Below, piece after piece: positions 22,588 to 31,190 of a stretch of 38,586 nt of DNA (its first letter is position 1; every line of letters starts with the position of its first letter). The DNA is taken from positions 1 to 38,586 of the forward strand of contig JAFRHH010000024.1 in NCBI GenBank assembly GCA_017433405.1. Direction: 5' to 3'. A program made the translations under genes and the position numbers. This DNA comes from Clostridia bacterium (lineage in GTDB: Bacteria > Bacillota > Clostridia > Christensenellales > Aristaeellaceae). The notes below the pieces were generated by a model that saw nothing but the letters and a program-made list of their open reading frames with translations, ran no database searches and was not told where the DNA came from.

Positions 22588-24954
22588 ATGAAAAAACTGT
22601 TGGCCCTTCTGTTGGCCGCGTGCATGCTCCTGAGCGTGACCGCCGCCTTCGCGGAAAGCACCACCGCGGATATCCCGCTGGTGGTGGCGACGAGCGCCCT
22701 GTCCCAGAAGTTCAGCCCCTTCTTTGCTGACACCGGCTATGACCAGGATGTGGTCAGACGGACCCAGATCAACATGATGACCACCGACCGCGTGGGCGGG
22801 ATCATCTATAACGGGATCAAGGGCGAGACCGTGGCCTATAACGGAACGGACTACACGTACTACGGAACCGGCGATCTTTCCGTCAAGTATGACGAGAAGA
22901 CCGACATCACCACCTACGGCTATAAGATGCGCGAGGATCTGAAGTTCTCCGACGGAGAGCCCGTGACCATCGACGACGTCATCTTTACCTATTATGTCTT
23001 CCTGGATCCGGCCTACAACGGCTCCACGACGCTGAACAGCTATGACATCGTGGGTCTGAAGTCCTACCTGACCCAGATTCCGGAAGCGAACGTGGAAGAG
23101 GTTTCCGCCATTGCGGACGCCGTGAAGGCCGCCTTTGCCGCCCATGGCGCGGATTACAAGGTCGCCGAGGGCGATTCCTTCACCCAGGAAGTCTTCGATA
23201 CCTATGCCGCCGCCGCCACGAAGCTGTGGAAGGAGGATCTGCAGGGGATCGTGGACTATGTTTTCGCCAACTATGCCACGGACTACGCGGAGAGCATCAC
23301 CGGCAAGACCGCCGAGGAAGTCGGCAAGTCCGACGCCCTGAAGGTCTTCCTGGCCGGCAATCTCTGGGGCTTCCCGATCGAGAATCAGGAATGCACCCTG
23401 GATGATCTCTATGCCGCCGCTTCCGCCAAATACGCGGGCAGCCTCGACGCCTATCTGGCCGCGGGCGAATCCGCGACCGGCACCACCGCCGACGCGATCA
23501 ACAGCCAGCTGATGACCGACGCGGCGGCCGCCGCGGGCGTCGATACCTCCGCCGGCGTGCCCAACATCACCGGCATCAGGCGGATCGACGACTACAGCCT
23601 GGAGGTTCAGGTCAAGGGCTTCAGCGCCCCCGCCGTGTATTCCATCCTGGGGCTGGACATTACGCCGATGCACTACTACGGCGATCCCTCCCAGTATGAC
23701 TACGCGAACAACACGTTCGGCCATCCCTTCGGCGATCTTTCCCTGATCCAGGCGAAGACCGACGCGCCCATGGGCGCGGGCCCCTATAAGTTCGTCAAGT
23801 ACGACAACCGCGTTGTGTACTACGAGGCGAACGAGAACTACTTCCTGGGCGCCCCCAAGACGAAGAACTTCCAGTACAAGGAAACCAACGCGGCCGAAGT
23901 GGCTTCCGCCGTTCAGACCGGAACCGCCGACGGCGGCGAGATGACCGGCAGCAAGACCAACTTCGAAATGCTGAGCTCCTTCAACGACAACGGCGAGGTG
24001 ACCGGCAACGTTGTGACCACCTACAGCGTGGCCAACCTGGGCTACGGCTACATCGGCCTGAACGCCGACACGATGAACGTGGCGGGCGATCCCGGCAGCG
24101 AGGCCTCGAAGAATCTGCGGAAGGGCTTCGCCACCGTGCTGTCCGTCTACCGCGATACCGCCTTTGACAGCTACTACGGCGACGCCGCGGCGGTCATCAA
24201 CTATCCGATTTCCTCCACCAGCTGGGCGGCTCCCCAGCCGACGGACGAAGGCTATCGCGTCGCCTACTCCGTGGATGTGGACGGCAACCCCATCTATACC
24301 GCCGACATGACCGCGCAGCAGAAGTACGAGGCCGCCAAACAGGCCGCCATCGGCTTCTTCAAGGCCGCCGGCTACACCTTCGACGAGGCGGCGGGCAAGT
24401 TCACCGCGGCTCCGGAAGGCGCGGCCCTGAGCTATGAAGTCATCATCCCCGGCGACGGCACCGGCGACCACCCCTCCTTCGCGATCCTGACGGACGCCCG
24501 GGAAGCCCTGGCCTCCATCGGCATCGAGCTGAAGATTAACGACCCGGCGGACTCCAACGTCCTGTGGGACGCCCTGGACGCCGGTACCCAGAACATGTGG
24601 TGCGCCGCCTGGGGTTCCACCATCGATCCCGATATGTACCAGGTCTATCATTCCTCCAACATCGTGGGCAAGGGCGGCAGCGACAGCAACCACTATCACA
24701 TCCAGAGCGAGAAGCTGGATGAGCTGATCCTGAACGCGCGCCAGAGCGCCGACCAGGCCTACCGCAAGGAAGTCTACAAGGACGCCCTGAACGAGATCAT
24801 GGACTGGGCGGTTGAAATCCCCGCCTATCAGCGCCAGAACATCGTCATCGCCAGCACCGAGCGGGTGAACATCGGGACCGTGACGCCGGATGTGACCACC
24901 TACTGGGGATGGCTGAGCGAAGCGGAGCTTCTGGAAATGAACGCCACCAAGTAA
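22588..24954 (+). CDS. Oligopeptide ABC transporter substrate-binding protein with large insertion (SBP_bac_5)
   Basis: 788 aa, versus about 530-600 for the family. Sec signal MKKLLALLLAACMLLSVTAAFAE. Cluster C solute-binding features are TYGYKMREDLKFSDGEPVTIDDVIFTYYVFLDPAYNG (~110-145), PMGAGPYKFVKYD (~395) and the C-terminal GDHPSFAILTDAREALASIGIELKIND (~630). Between ~155 and ~325 there is an extra, mostly helical, Ala/Asp-rich region (VEEVSAIADAVKAAFAAHG...). It binds extracytoplasmic peptides or similar ligands for OppB and OppC. Ribosome site GAGGAGG. The base composition of this gene is more pyrimidine-balanced and regular, consistent with high expression. Confidence 0.88.
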   Translation: MKKLLALLLAACMLLSVTAAFAESTTADIPLVVATSALSQKFSPFFADTGYDQDVVRRTQINMMTTDRVGGIIYNGIKGETVAYNGTDYTYYGTGDLSVKYDEKTDITTYGYKMREDLKFSDGEPVTIDDVIFTYYVFLDPAYNGSTTLNSYDIVGLKSYLTQIPEANVEEVSAIADAVKAAFAAHGADYKVAEGDSFTQEVFDTYAAAATKLWKEDLQGIVDYVFANYATDYAESITGKTAEEVGKSDALKVFLAGNLWGFPIENQECTLDDLYAAASAKYAGSLDAYLAAGESATGTTADAINSQLMTDAAAAAGVDTSAGVPNITGIRRIDDYSLEVQVKGFSAPAVYSILGLDITPMHYYGDPSQYDYANNTFGHPFGDLSLIQAKTDAPMGAGPYKFVKYDNRVVYYEANENYFLGAPKTKNFQYKETNAAEVASAVQTGTADGGEMTGSKTNFEMLSSFNDNGEVTGNVVTTYSVANLGYGYIGLNADTMNVAGDPGSEASKNLRKGFATVLSVYRDTAFDSYYGDAAAVINYPISSTSWAAPQPTDEGYRVAYSVDVDGNPIYTADMTAQQKYEAAKQAAIGFFKAAGYTFDEAAGKFTAAPEGAALSYEVIIPGDGTGDHPSFAILTDAREALASIGIELKINDPADSNVLWDALDAGTQNMWCAAWGSTIDPDMYQVYHSSNIVGKGGSDSNHYHIQSEKLDELILNARQSADQAYRKEVYKDALNEIMDWAVEIPAYQRQNIVIASTERVNIGTVTPDVTTYWGWLSEAELLEMNATK

Positions 24955-24988
24955 GGCCGGTCCTGCTACAGAGAAACTGAACGATCAA

Positions 24989-25031
24989 TCCCTGACCGGT
25001 TTTCGCCCCCGCGGCGGGAACCGGTCAGGGA
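24989..25031. other. Perfect 13-bp hairpin between SBP and permease genes
   Basis: TCCCTGACCGGTT (24989-25001) and AACCGGTCAGGGA (25019-25031) with a 17-nt loop. No U-tract follows on the plus strand, so it is a weak or no terminator. It likely stabilises the upstream mRNA, giving more SBP than permease, as is common in ABC importers. Confidence 0.75.
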
Positions 25032-25052
25032 AAATTCTGCTTTATCGGCGGA

Positions 25053-25078
25053 GCGCGGGAACTGTCCCCGCGTTCCGG
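25053..25078. repeat. Short REP-like palindrome (GGGAACTGTCCCC type)
   Basis: GCGCGGGAACTGTCCCCGCG then TTCC; a related unit lies at 30426-30450. It abuts dyad element copy 6. Confidence 0.55.
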
Positions 25079-25079
25079 A

Positions 25080-25127
25080 ATCGTCATCCGGACAGCATGG
25101 CAGACGTGAGCTGCTGTTCACAGAGGA
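25080..25127 (+). promoter_or_regulatory. Dyad-plus-Shine-Dalgarno element, copy 6 (long form)
   Basis: ATCGTCATCCGGACAGCATG (25080-25099), GCAGAC, GTGAGC (25106-25111), loop TGCT, GTTCAC (25116-25121), AGAGGAG, then GTG 25138. The stem has a G-T pair that is allowed in RNA (G-U) but is a mismatch in DNA. Confidence 0.7.
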
Positions 25128-25137
25128 GAACGTCAAC

Positions 25138-26133
25138 GTGTGGAAGTTTATTGTACGGCGGATCTTTCTGGCCGTCATCATCGTGATCCTGGGGTCCTTT
25201 ATTATCTACGGCGTGATGCGCGCCATGCCCACCAGCTTCGTGGAGTCGATGGCCCGGCAGCGGGCCGCCGCCAGCGCCACCACCGGCGGGCCGACCTATC
25301 AGGAGTGGCTGGAACAGCTCAATGAATCCTATCATATGAACACGGACATCCTCAGCGGCTTTTTCAGCTGGCTGGGCGGCGTCCTCCGGGGGGATTTCGG
25401 GGACAGCTGGAAATACGGCGTTCCCGTGACCCAGAAATTCGGGGAGGTCATCTGGCACTCCGTGATCCTGAACTGTATCACGCTGGTGCTCCAGGTGATC
25501 ATCTGTATTCCCCTCGGCATCCAGGCGGCCCGGCGCCAGTACAGCGGCTTCGATTACGGCATTACCGTCTTCGCCATGCTCTGTATCTCGCTGCCGACAT
25601 TCTTCCTGGCGACGCTTTTGAAATACGCCTTCGCCATCAAGCTGGGGTGGTTCGACCTCTACGGCCTGGTGGGGCGGTATCATGAGCAGCTGAGCCAGGG
25701 CGCCAAGATCCTGGATATTGCCCACCACATGTTCCTGCCGGTGCTGACGCTGGCGATGCTGAACATCGGCGGCCTGACCCGGTATACCCGGACGAACATG
25801 CTGGAGGTTCTGAACGCGGACTATATCCGAACCGCCCGGGCCAAGGGCCTGCCGGAGCGGACGGTGATCAACCGCCACGCCTTCCGCAACACCCTGATTC
25901 CCCTGGTCAGCTATATGAGCTATCTGATCCCGAGCCTCTTCTCCGGCTCCATGATCACCGAAACGCTGTACCAGATCCCGGGCATCGGTTACATATCCTA
26001 TGACGCGATGATCGCGGGCGACCTGCCCTTTACCATGTTTTATTCCATGTTCGGTCTGATCCTCACCCAGATCAGCCTGATGCTGGCCGATATCATGTAC
26101 GCCGTGGTGGATCCGCGGGTCCGTGTGAACTGA
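25138..26133 (+). CDS. oppB: Oligopeptide ABC transporter permease OppB
   Basis: 331 aa from GTG 25138, set by AGAGGAG upstream. Binding-protein-dependent transport permease with six helices. An N-terminal helix (FIVRRIFLAVIIVILGSFIIYGVMRAMP) opens the protein, and the EAA-type loop reads NADYIRTARAKGLPERTVINRHAFRNTLIPL (~222-252). The extracytoplasmic first loop is slightly long (QRAAASATTGGPTYQEWLEQLN). It pairs with OppC to form the channel. Confidence 0.92.
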   Translation: MWKFIVRRIFLAVIIVILGSFIIYGVMRAMPTSFVESMARQRAAASATTGGPTYQEWLEQLNESYHMNTDILSGFFSWLGGVLRGDFGDSWKYGVPVTQKFGEVIWHSVILNCITLVLQVIICIPLGIQAARRQYSGFDYGITVFAMLCISLPTFFLATLLKYAFAIKLGWFDLYGLVGRYHEQLSQGAKILDIAHHMFLPVLTLAMLNIGGLTRYTRTNMLEVLNADYIRTARAKGLPERTVINRHAFRNTLIPLVSYMSYLIPSLFSGSMITETLYQIPGIGYISYDAMIAGDLPFTMFYSMFGLILTQISLMLADIMYAVVDPRVRVN

Positions 26134-26143
26134 GGAGACTGAA

Positions 26144-27904
26144 ATGAGCGAAATGATCAAGGACAACAACCGGGAACCCCAGGAAAATCTGGCCCTGGAC
26201 GACGGCCGCCGGGTGAAGGTGCTCTCCCCGGGCATGATGGTCTTCAAGCGTTTTATCCGGAACCGGCTCGCCATCGTGGGTATTTGCATTCTGATCTTTA
26301 TGTTCCTGTTCTCCTTCCTGGGGGGCGTCATCTCCCCCTACCGGCAGGACCAGGTTTTCTATAAGGTGGATTCCGCCAACAAGGAATACGCGGGGGCCGT
26401 GGTCAATACCGATTACCGTTTTGCCACGGTGGACGGGTCCCCCCTGTCCACCATGGTCCGCGCCACCTTTAACAGCCAGGTCAAGGGAAAACCGGAGGAG
26501 TCGGTGACCTTTACCGCCGATGGCGCCACCTATACCGCGAAGAAGGTGGACGACGGCTTCTGGCTGATTACCGCCGGACAGGACCTGGGGAAGGTCGCCC
26601 TGCTGGGGAAGATCGTGGACGTCAAGGCGGCGGAGGGGAAGGAGATCTCCCCGGCGCTGAAGGAGGCCGCCGCCGCGGCCGCCGCCGCGGGCCAGACGGC
26701 CTTCGAGCTGGAGGGCGACGCCTATACCCTGACCCGGGATGTGGGCAAATCCTATCGGCTCAGCGGCATGAGCGAGATCGCCCTGGCGAGCCTTCTGAAC
26801 TTTGACGCCCCGGATCCGGCCCGGGCCGGCCTGGCGGCGGACTATACCTTCCGCCGCAACTGCGAAACGGCCATGCACCGGGGGGAGAAAGCCTTCGAGG
26901 CGGGAGGGGAAACCTATACCCTGAACGCTGTCAGCGAGAACGACGCCGAGGTGCTGGACCGGAGCGGCGCGCCGGTGGCCCGCGTTTCCAATATTATCGT
27001 CAACCCGGTCACCAGCGGCGTCCTGCTGCCCCCGGCCTACCGGGAAGCGGTGACGGACGCCATCGCCAACCACCAGACCGCCTTCGAATACGTCAATCCG
27101 GAGGGCGTCACCGAAAAGCACACCATCCAGATGCGGGGCAATACCTATATCATCTCCACCGTCCAGCAGACCTACCTGATCGATATGTATGCCGCTCCGG
27201 GCCCGGATCATCCCCTGGGGACCGACGACCACGGCATGGACGTGCTGACCCGCCTGATGTACGGCGGCCGGATCTCCCTGATGGTGGGCTTCATTGTCAT
27301 GATCCTGGAAAACATCATCGGGATCATTATCGGCGGCGTGTCCGGCTATTTTGGCGGCTGGGTGGATACGCTGCTCATGCGCTTCGTGGATCTCTTCAAT
27401 TCGATTCCCTATTACCCGATGATGATCATCGCCGGCGCCATCATGGATTCCTTCGAGGTGGATCCCTATCTCCGGCTCTATATGATGATGGCCATCATGG
27501 GCATCATGGGCTGGACCGGCGTGGCCCGGGTGGTCCGGGGCCAGATCCTCTCCCTCCGGGAGCAGGACTTCATGGTGGCCACCGAAGCCACCGGTATCCG
27601 GGTGTCCCGGCGGATCTTCCGCCACCTGGTGCCCAACGTCATGCCCCTGCTGATCGTGCAGGCCACCATGGGCCTGGGGAGCATCATCCTGACGGAGGCG
27701 ACGCTGAGCTTCCTGGGCCTGGGCATCAAATATCCCCTGGCCTCCTGGGGCAGCATTATCAACTCCTCCTCGAATATTTACGTTATGACCAACTGCTGGT
27801 ATCTGTGGATCCCGGCGGGCCTGCTGATCGTGCTGACGGTGCTGGGCTTCAACTTCGTCGGCGACGGGCTGCGGGACGCCTTTGATCCCCGGATGAAACG
27901 CTGA
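26144..27904 (+). CDS. oppC: Oligopeptide ABC transporter permease OppC with ~280-residue extracytoplasmic insertion
   Basis: 586 aa; ordinary OppC proteins are about 300. Helix 1 (~43-65, IVGICILIFMFLFSFLGGVI) and the segment PDHPLGTDDHGMDVLTRLMYGGRISLMVGF (~353 onward) are standard OppC, as is the EAA loop REQDFMVATEATGIRVSRRIFRHLVPNV. Between them, where ~40 residues are normal, are ~280 residues of extracytoplasmic sequence. This contains four loosely repeated units built round FTADGATYTAK, FELEGDAYTLT, FEAGGETYTLN and a last one with MRGNTYIIS. Each looks like a beta-hairpin pair, and an Ala-rich helix lies between the first two. Reading frame and helices are intact, so this is a domain insertion, not a frameshift. 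Confidence 0.9.
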   Translation: MSEMIKDNNREPQENLALDDGRRVKVLSPGMMVFKRFIRNRLAIVGICILIFMFLFSFLGGVISPYRQDQVFYKVDSANKEYAGAVVNTDYRFATVDGSPLSTMVRATFNSQVKGKPEESVTFTADGATYTAKKVDDGFWLITAGQDLGKVALLGKIVDVKAAEGKEISPALKEAAAAAAAAGQTAFELEGDAYTLTRDVGKSYRLSGMSEIALASLLNFDAPDPARAGLAADYTFRRNCETAMHRGEKAFEAGGETYTLNAVSENDAEVLDRSGAPVARVSNIIVNPVTSGVLLPPAYREAVTDAIANHQTAFEYVNPEGVTEKHTIQMRGNTYIISTVQQTYLIDMYAAPGPDHPLGTDDHGMDVLTRLMYGGRISLMVGFIVMILENIIGIIIGGVSGYFGGWVDTLLMRFVDLFNSIPYYPMMIIAGAIMDSFEVDPYLRLYMMMAIMGIMGWTGVARVVRGQILSLREQDFMVATEATGIRVSRRIFRHLVPNVMPLLIVQATMGLGSIILTEATLSFLGLGIKYPLASWGSIINSSSNIYVMTNCWYLWIPAGLLIVLTVLGFNFVGDGLRDAFDPRMKR

Positions 27905-27923
27905 GAACGGGAGGATAAAGAAG

Positions 27924-29075
27924 ATGGCCAGAAAGGATTCCAACTTTATTTCCGCCCGTGAATCCCGCCGAATCAGCCGGGAAAACGCGAAGATTACGAA
28001 AAAGCTGGACGCGCGGTTGAACCGGAAGCACGTGCCGGAGCGGGAATACCTCACCCAGATGCATGACCCGGGCAACGTCGTGGAGTTTGACGATCTGCAT
28101 ACCAGCTTTTTTACCGACGTGGGCACGGTCAAGGCCGTGGACGGCGTCAGCTTCAGCGTGCCGGTGGGCAAAACCGTGGGCATTGTGGGGGAGAGCGGCT
28201 GCGGAAAGTCCGTGACCAGCCTCAGCCTGATGCAGCTCCTGCAGCGGCCCAGCGGCCAGATCGTTTCCGGCGAGATCCGCCTGAACCTGGGGGAGAAGGC
28301 CTACGATGTGGCGAAGATGCCGATCCGGGCCATGGAAAAGATTCGGGGCAACGTGGTTTCCATGATTTTTCAGGAGCCCATGACCAGTCTGAATCCGGTC
28401 TTCCGCATCGGCTTCCAGCTGGATGAGATCATCCATCTCCACAGCCCCGAGCAGACCTCGGAGGAGGTCAAAAGGCGGTCCATCGACGCGATCCGTCTGG
28501 TGGGCATCCCCGACGCGGAAGGCATCTATAACCGCTATCCCCACGAGCTTTCCGGCGGCATGCGCCAGCGCATCGTCATCGCCATGGCCCTGGTCTGCCA
28601 TCCCCGGCTGATCATTGCCGACGAGCCTACGACGGCCCTGGACGTTACGATTCAGGCCCAGATCCTGGAGCTCCTTCGGAAGCTGAAGGGGGAGATCAAC
28701 GCCTCCATTATGCTGATCACCCATGACCTGGGGGTCATCGCCGAAATGGCGGACTACGTGGTGGTCATGTATGCCGGCCGCGTGGTGGAAAAGGGCCTGG
28801 CCCGGGAGGTCTTCCTGGATCCCCGCCATCCCTATACCATCGGCCTGATGGAGTCCAAGCCCGTGATCAATAAAACCGTGGAACGGCTGTACTCCATCCC
28901 CGGCTCCGTGCCGAATCCCGTGAACATGCCGGATTACTGCTATTTCCGGGACCGGTGCGAAAAATGCGTGAGCCGGTGCCAGGGGGAGTATCCGCCGGAG
29001 GTTCACGTCTCCGACACGCATATCGTCAGCTGCTGGCGGTATTTTGACGATCCGAAGCGAGGTGGCAACGAATGA
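27924..29075 (+). CDS. oppD: Oligopeptide ABC transporter ATPase OppD with basic N-terminal extension
   Basis: 383 aa. Residues ~1-48 are a highly basic, helical extension ([24 protein letters not shown]) not typical of OppD. Walker A is GESGCGKS (~90), with [10 protein letters not shown], signature LSGGMRQR, Walker B LIIADEP and H-loop ITHDL. The oligopeptide-transporter C-terminal region has HPYTIGLM and four Cys in [14 protein letters not shown], as in the family's Cys cluster. It is a cytoplasmic ATPase subunit forming a heterodimer with OppF. Ribosome site GGGAGG. It ends in ATGA overlapping oppF. Confidence 0.92.
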   Translation: MARKDSNFISARESRRISRENAKITKKLDARLNRKHVPEREYLTQMHDPGNVVEFDDLHTSFFTDVGTVKAVDGVSFSVPVGKTVGIVGESGCGKSVTSLSLMQLLQRPSGQIVSGEIRLNLGEKAYDVAKMPIRAMEKIRGNVVSMIFQEPMTSLNPVFRIGFQLDEIIHLHSPEQTSEEVKRRSIDAIRLVGIPDAEGIYNRYPHELSGGMRQRIVIAMALVCHPRLIIADEPTTALDVTIQAQILELLRKLKGEINASIMLITHDLGVIAEMADYVVVMYAGRVVEKGLAREVFLDPRHPYTIGLMESKPVINKTVERLYSIPGSVPNPVNMPDYCYFRDRCEKCVSRCQGEYPPEVHVSDTHIVSCWRYFDDPKRGGNE

Positions 29076-30082
29076 GCGAGACCAGCGCGAACGTCCTGGA
29101 GGTTCGCAACCTCTGCAAATATTTTCCGATTAAGGCTGGTCTCTTCAGCCATGTGGTGGGCCAAGTCCACGCGGTGGAGAACGTCTCCTTCACCCTGAAG
29201 CGGGGCACGACCATGGGCCTGGTGGGGGAGAGCGGCTGCGGCAAGACCACCATCGGCAAAACCCTCCTCAACCTGACCCCGAAGACCAGCGGCGAGGTGA
29301 TCTTCAACGGCAGCGTCCATCTGGACCAGCTTTCCGCCCGGGAGCTCCGGGCCTTCCGTCCGAAGATTCAGATTATCTTCCAGGATCCCTATGCCAGCCT
29401 GTCCCCCCGGCTGCCGGTCGGAGAGATTATCGGCGAGGCGGTCCGGGAGCACCATATCGTGCCCGACGGCGAGCTGAACGCCTATGTCTCCCGCATCATG
29501 AAGAGCTGCGGCCTCTTCGATTACCAGAAGGACCGCTATCCCCATGAGTTTTCCGGCGGCCAGCGCCAGCGGATCTGTATCGCCCGGGCCATCGCGCTGA
29601 ATCCGGACTTCATCGTCTGCGACGAGCCGGTGTCCGCCCTGGACGTGTCCATCCAGGCGCAGATTATCAACCTGCTGGAGGATCTCCAGAAGGAGTTCAA
29701 CCTGACCTACCTGTTTATCAGCCATGATCTGTCCGTCGTCCAGCACATCTCCGACACCGTGGGGGTCATGTATCTGGGAAACATGGTGGAGTACGCCGAT
29801 AAGAAGGAAATTTTCGCCCGGCCGCTCCATCCCTATACCCGGGCGCTCTTCAGCGCGATCCCGGTGCCGGATCCCACGGTGAAGATGAACCGGATCATCC
29901 TGGAGGGGAGCATTCCGTCCCCCGCCAATCCGCCCTCGGGCTGCAAGTTCCATACCCGGTGCCGGGAGTGCCGCGGCGTCTGCGCCCAGAAGGCTCCGAA
30001 GCCAGTCGACATGGGCGGCGGCCATACCGTGGCCTGCCATATGTACGATCCGGAGAGCGGCTATGCCCAGGAAAAGAACTGA
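29072..30082 (+). CDS. oppF: Oligopeptide ABC transporter ATPase OppF
   Basis: 336 aa. Walker [10 protein letters not shown] (~52-60), [18 protein letters not shown], signature FSGGQRQR, Walker [16 protein letters not shown] and H-loop ISHDL, then [12 protein letters not shown] and the C-terminal Cys cluster ([17 protein letters not shown]). It partners OppD. The start overlaps the oppD stop by 4 bp, implying coupled translation. Confidence 0.93.
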   Translation: MSETSANVLEVRNLCKYFPIKAGLFSHVVGQVHAVENVSFTLKRGTTMGLVGESGCGKTTIGKTLLNLTPKTSGEVIFNGSVHLDQLSARELRAFRPKIQIIFQDPYASLSPRLPVGEIIGEAVREHHIVPDGELNAYVSRIMKSCGLFDYQKDRYPHEFSGGQRQRICIARAIALNPDFIVCDEPVSALDVSIQAQIINLLEDLQKEFNLTYLFISHDLSVVQHISDTVGVMYLGNMVEYADKKEIFARPLHPYTRALFSAIPVPDPTVKMNRIILEGSIPSPANPPSGCKFHTRCRECRGVCAQKAPKPVDMGGGHTVACHMYDPESGYAQEKN

Positions 30083-30389
30083 TCTTCCGAAGGGGGACGA
30101 TGGCCGGATCATCGCCGATATGAACGTGGAGGGCATGCCCTGGTATACGCCGGGAGCCCGGCCCCGGCGCGCCGGCGAAAAGAACGAAGAAGACCCGCCC
30201 CGGTATCCGCCTGGGGCGCAGCCCCGGCGCGGCGGCGACAGAGAAGGGCTCGCCGGGCCGGCCCTGAGCCGGGAGGAATCCCGCCTCTATACCTGGGGAG
30301 CCCTGAAGGCGGCCCTGCTGGTGGTCGGCGTCCTGTGCGCCGGCATCATCCTCTTCGTGCTCTTCTGTACGGAGATCTGGTTTCGGTAA
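30063..30389 (+). CDS. Small tail-anchored protein linked to the opp operon
   Basis: 108 aa, starting 20 bp inside the end of oppF. The N-terminus [27 protein letters not shown] looks like a conserved motif. It is followed by two imperfect Pro/Arg-rich repeats, WYTPGARPRRAGEKNEED and RYPPGAQPRRGGDREG. One C-terminal membrane helix (~82-104, ALKAALLVVGVLCAGIILFVLF) ends at the C-terminus, so the bulk should face the cytoplasm. The overlap and position suggest co-expression with the importer. I do not recognise a named family; the function is unknown. Confidence 0.7.
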   Translation: MPRKRTDLPKGDDGRIIADMNVEGMPWYTPGARPRRAGEKNEEDPPRYPPGAQPRRGGDREGLAGPALSREESRLYTWGALKAALLVVGVLCAGIILFVLFCTEIWFR

Positions 30390-30425
30390 AAATACTGCCC
30401 AACAATCTGAGCGCCCGGTAACCGG

Positions 30426-30464
30426 AACGTGGGAACTGTACCCCTGTTCCACGCGTGTGGAACA
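30426..30464. repeat. REP-like palindrome pair after the opp operon
   Basis: GTGGGAACTGTACCCCTGTTCC (similar to 25053-25078), then the perfect dyad TGTTCCAC-GCGT-GTGGAACA (30445-30464). No T-tract. It lies between convergent genes. Confidence 0.6.
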
Positions 30465-30485
30465 ACACACCCCGCGTTCATCACC

Positions 30486-31022
30486 TTATGTCCCGCGTTC
30501 CACGAGCGCTCTCTCGGCCTCCCGGAAAACCGCCGCGGCGGCGAAGGCGACGCCCCCAACCGCCAGCAGCATCAACAGCCCCGGCCATTCCGCCGCGGCG
30601 CTTCCCCCGGTCAGAAGAAAAACAGCATCCCCGATCACGGCCCCCAGGGAGCAGGCTCCGCAGCCAACCGCGGAGCGGAGCACCCGGCCGGGGCCGTTTT
30701 CCTTCTGCAGACGGGTCATTTTTTCCGGCGCCCGGAACAGCCCCCAGAGGCCAAGCGCCCAGTAGAAGCAGGGAAACAGGCTCAGCCCGGCGGGCAGGAA
30801 CACAAACAGCGCCCGGGTTCCGGGAAAGTCCAGCCGGAAATACGCAAGCAGCAGCGCCAGATAAAGCCCCCAGAGGATCAGCCCCCGGAGCGCCAGGCTT
30901 TTCCCGGAGGCGCCGCCCTCAAAGACGAACAGGGGTCCCCGGTATACGGGCACCCGCTTTTCCCGGCTGCCTTCGAACCGGGTTTCGTTGATCCAGTCTT
31001 CCTTATACTTTCGCTCTTTCAT
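30486..31022 (-). CDS. Small multi-pass membrane protein, unknown function
   Basis: 178 aa. A polar, charged N-terminus (MKERKYKEDWINETRFEGSREKR) is followed by about four hydrophobic helices (~43-62, 68-90, ~115-136, ~140-160). It ends in a charged tail. No catalytic motif. The ribosome site before ATG 31022 is weak (GGCGGGGTAAAC). It is convergent with the opp operon and divergent from the SpoIID-like gene. I do not recognise the family. Confidence 0.6.
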   Translation of the reverse strand: MKERKYKEDWINETRFEGSREKRVPVYRGPLFVFEGGASGKSLALRGLILWGLYLALLLAYFRLDFPGTRALFVFLPAGLSLFPCFYWALGLWGLFRAPEKMTRLQKENGPGRVLRSAVGCGACSLGAVIGDAVFLLTGGSAAAEWPGLLMLLAVGGVAFAAAAVFREAERALVERGT

Positions 31023-31075
31023 GGCTGCAGTTTACCCCGCCGGGAAAAGGCTGTCAATCCCCTTCCCCTTTTTCG

Positions 31076-31104
31076 TTGCGCGGAGGAGGCCAAAGAGGTA
31101 CAAT
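31076..31104 (+). promoter_or_regulatory. Predicted promoter for the SpoIID/LytB gene
   Basis: TTGCGC (31076-31081), a 17-bp spacer, TACAAT (31099-31104). The ~80-nt leader that follows is almost pure purine (31110-31165). Confidence 0.6.
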
Positions 31105-31190
31105 ACCGGAAGAAGGAACGAAGGAACGAAGAAAAGAAGAAAAGAAAAAAAGACGGAAAGACGATAGAAGGAAACGGAGGCGGTAAAGGA

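Noticed and set aside
22582-24699. 705-codon open frame opposite the substrate-binding protein
   Set aside because: Low-complexity Gly/Val/His sequence produced by the regular codon use of the SBP gene; the SBP on the plus strand has signal peptide, ribosome site and family motifs.
26144-27904. Gene fusion or frameshift to explain the long OppC
   Set aside because: A single frame runs through with all OppC helices in order and the extra region lies precisely in one external loop, so it is a domain insertion.
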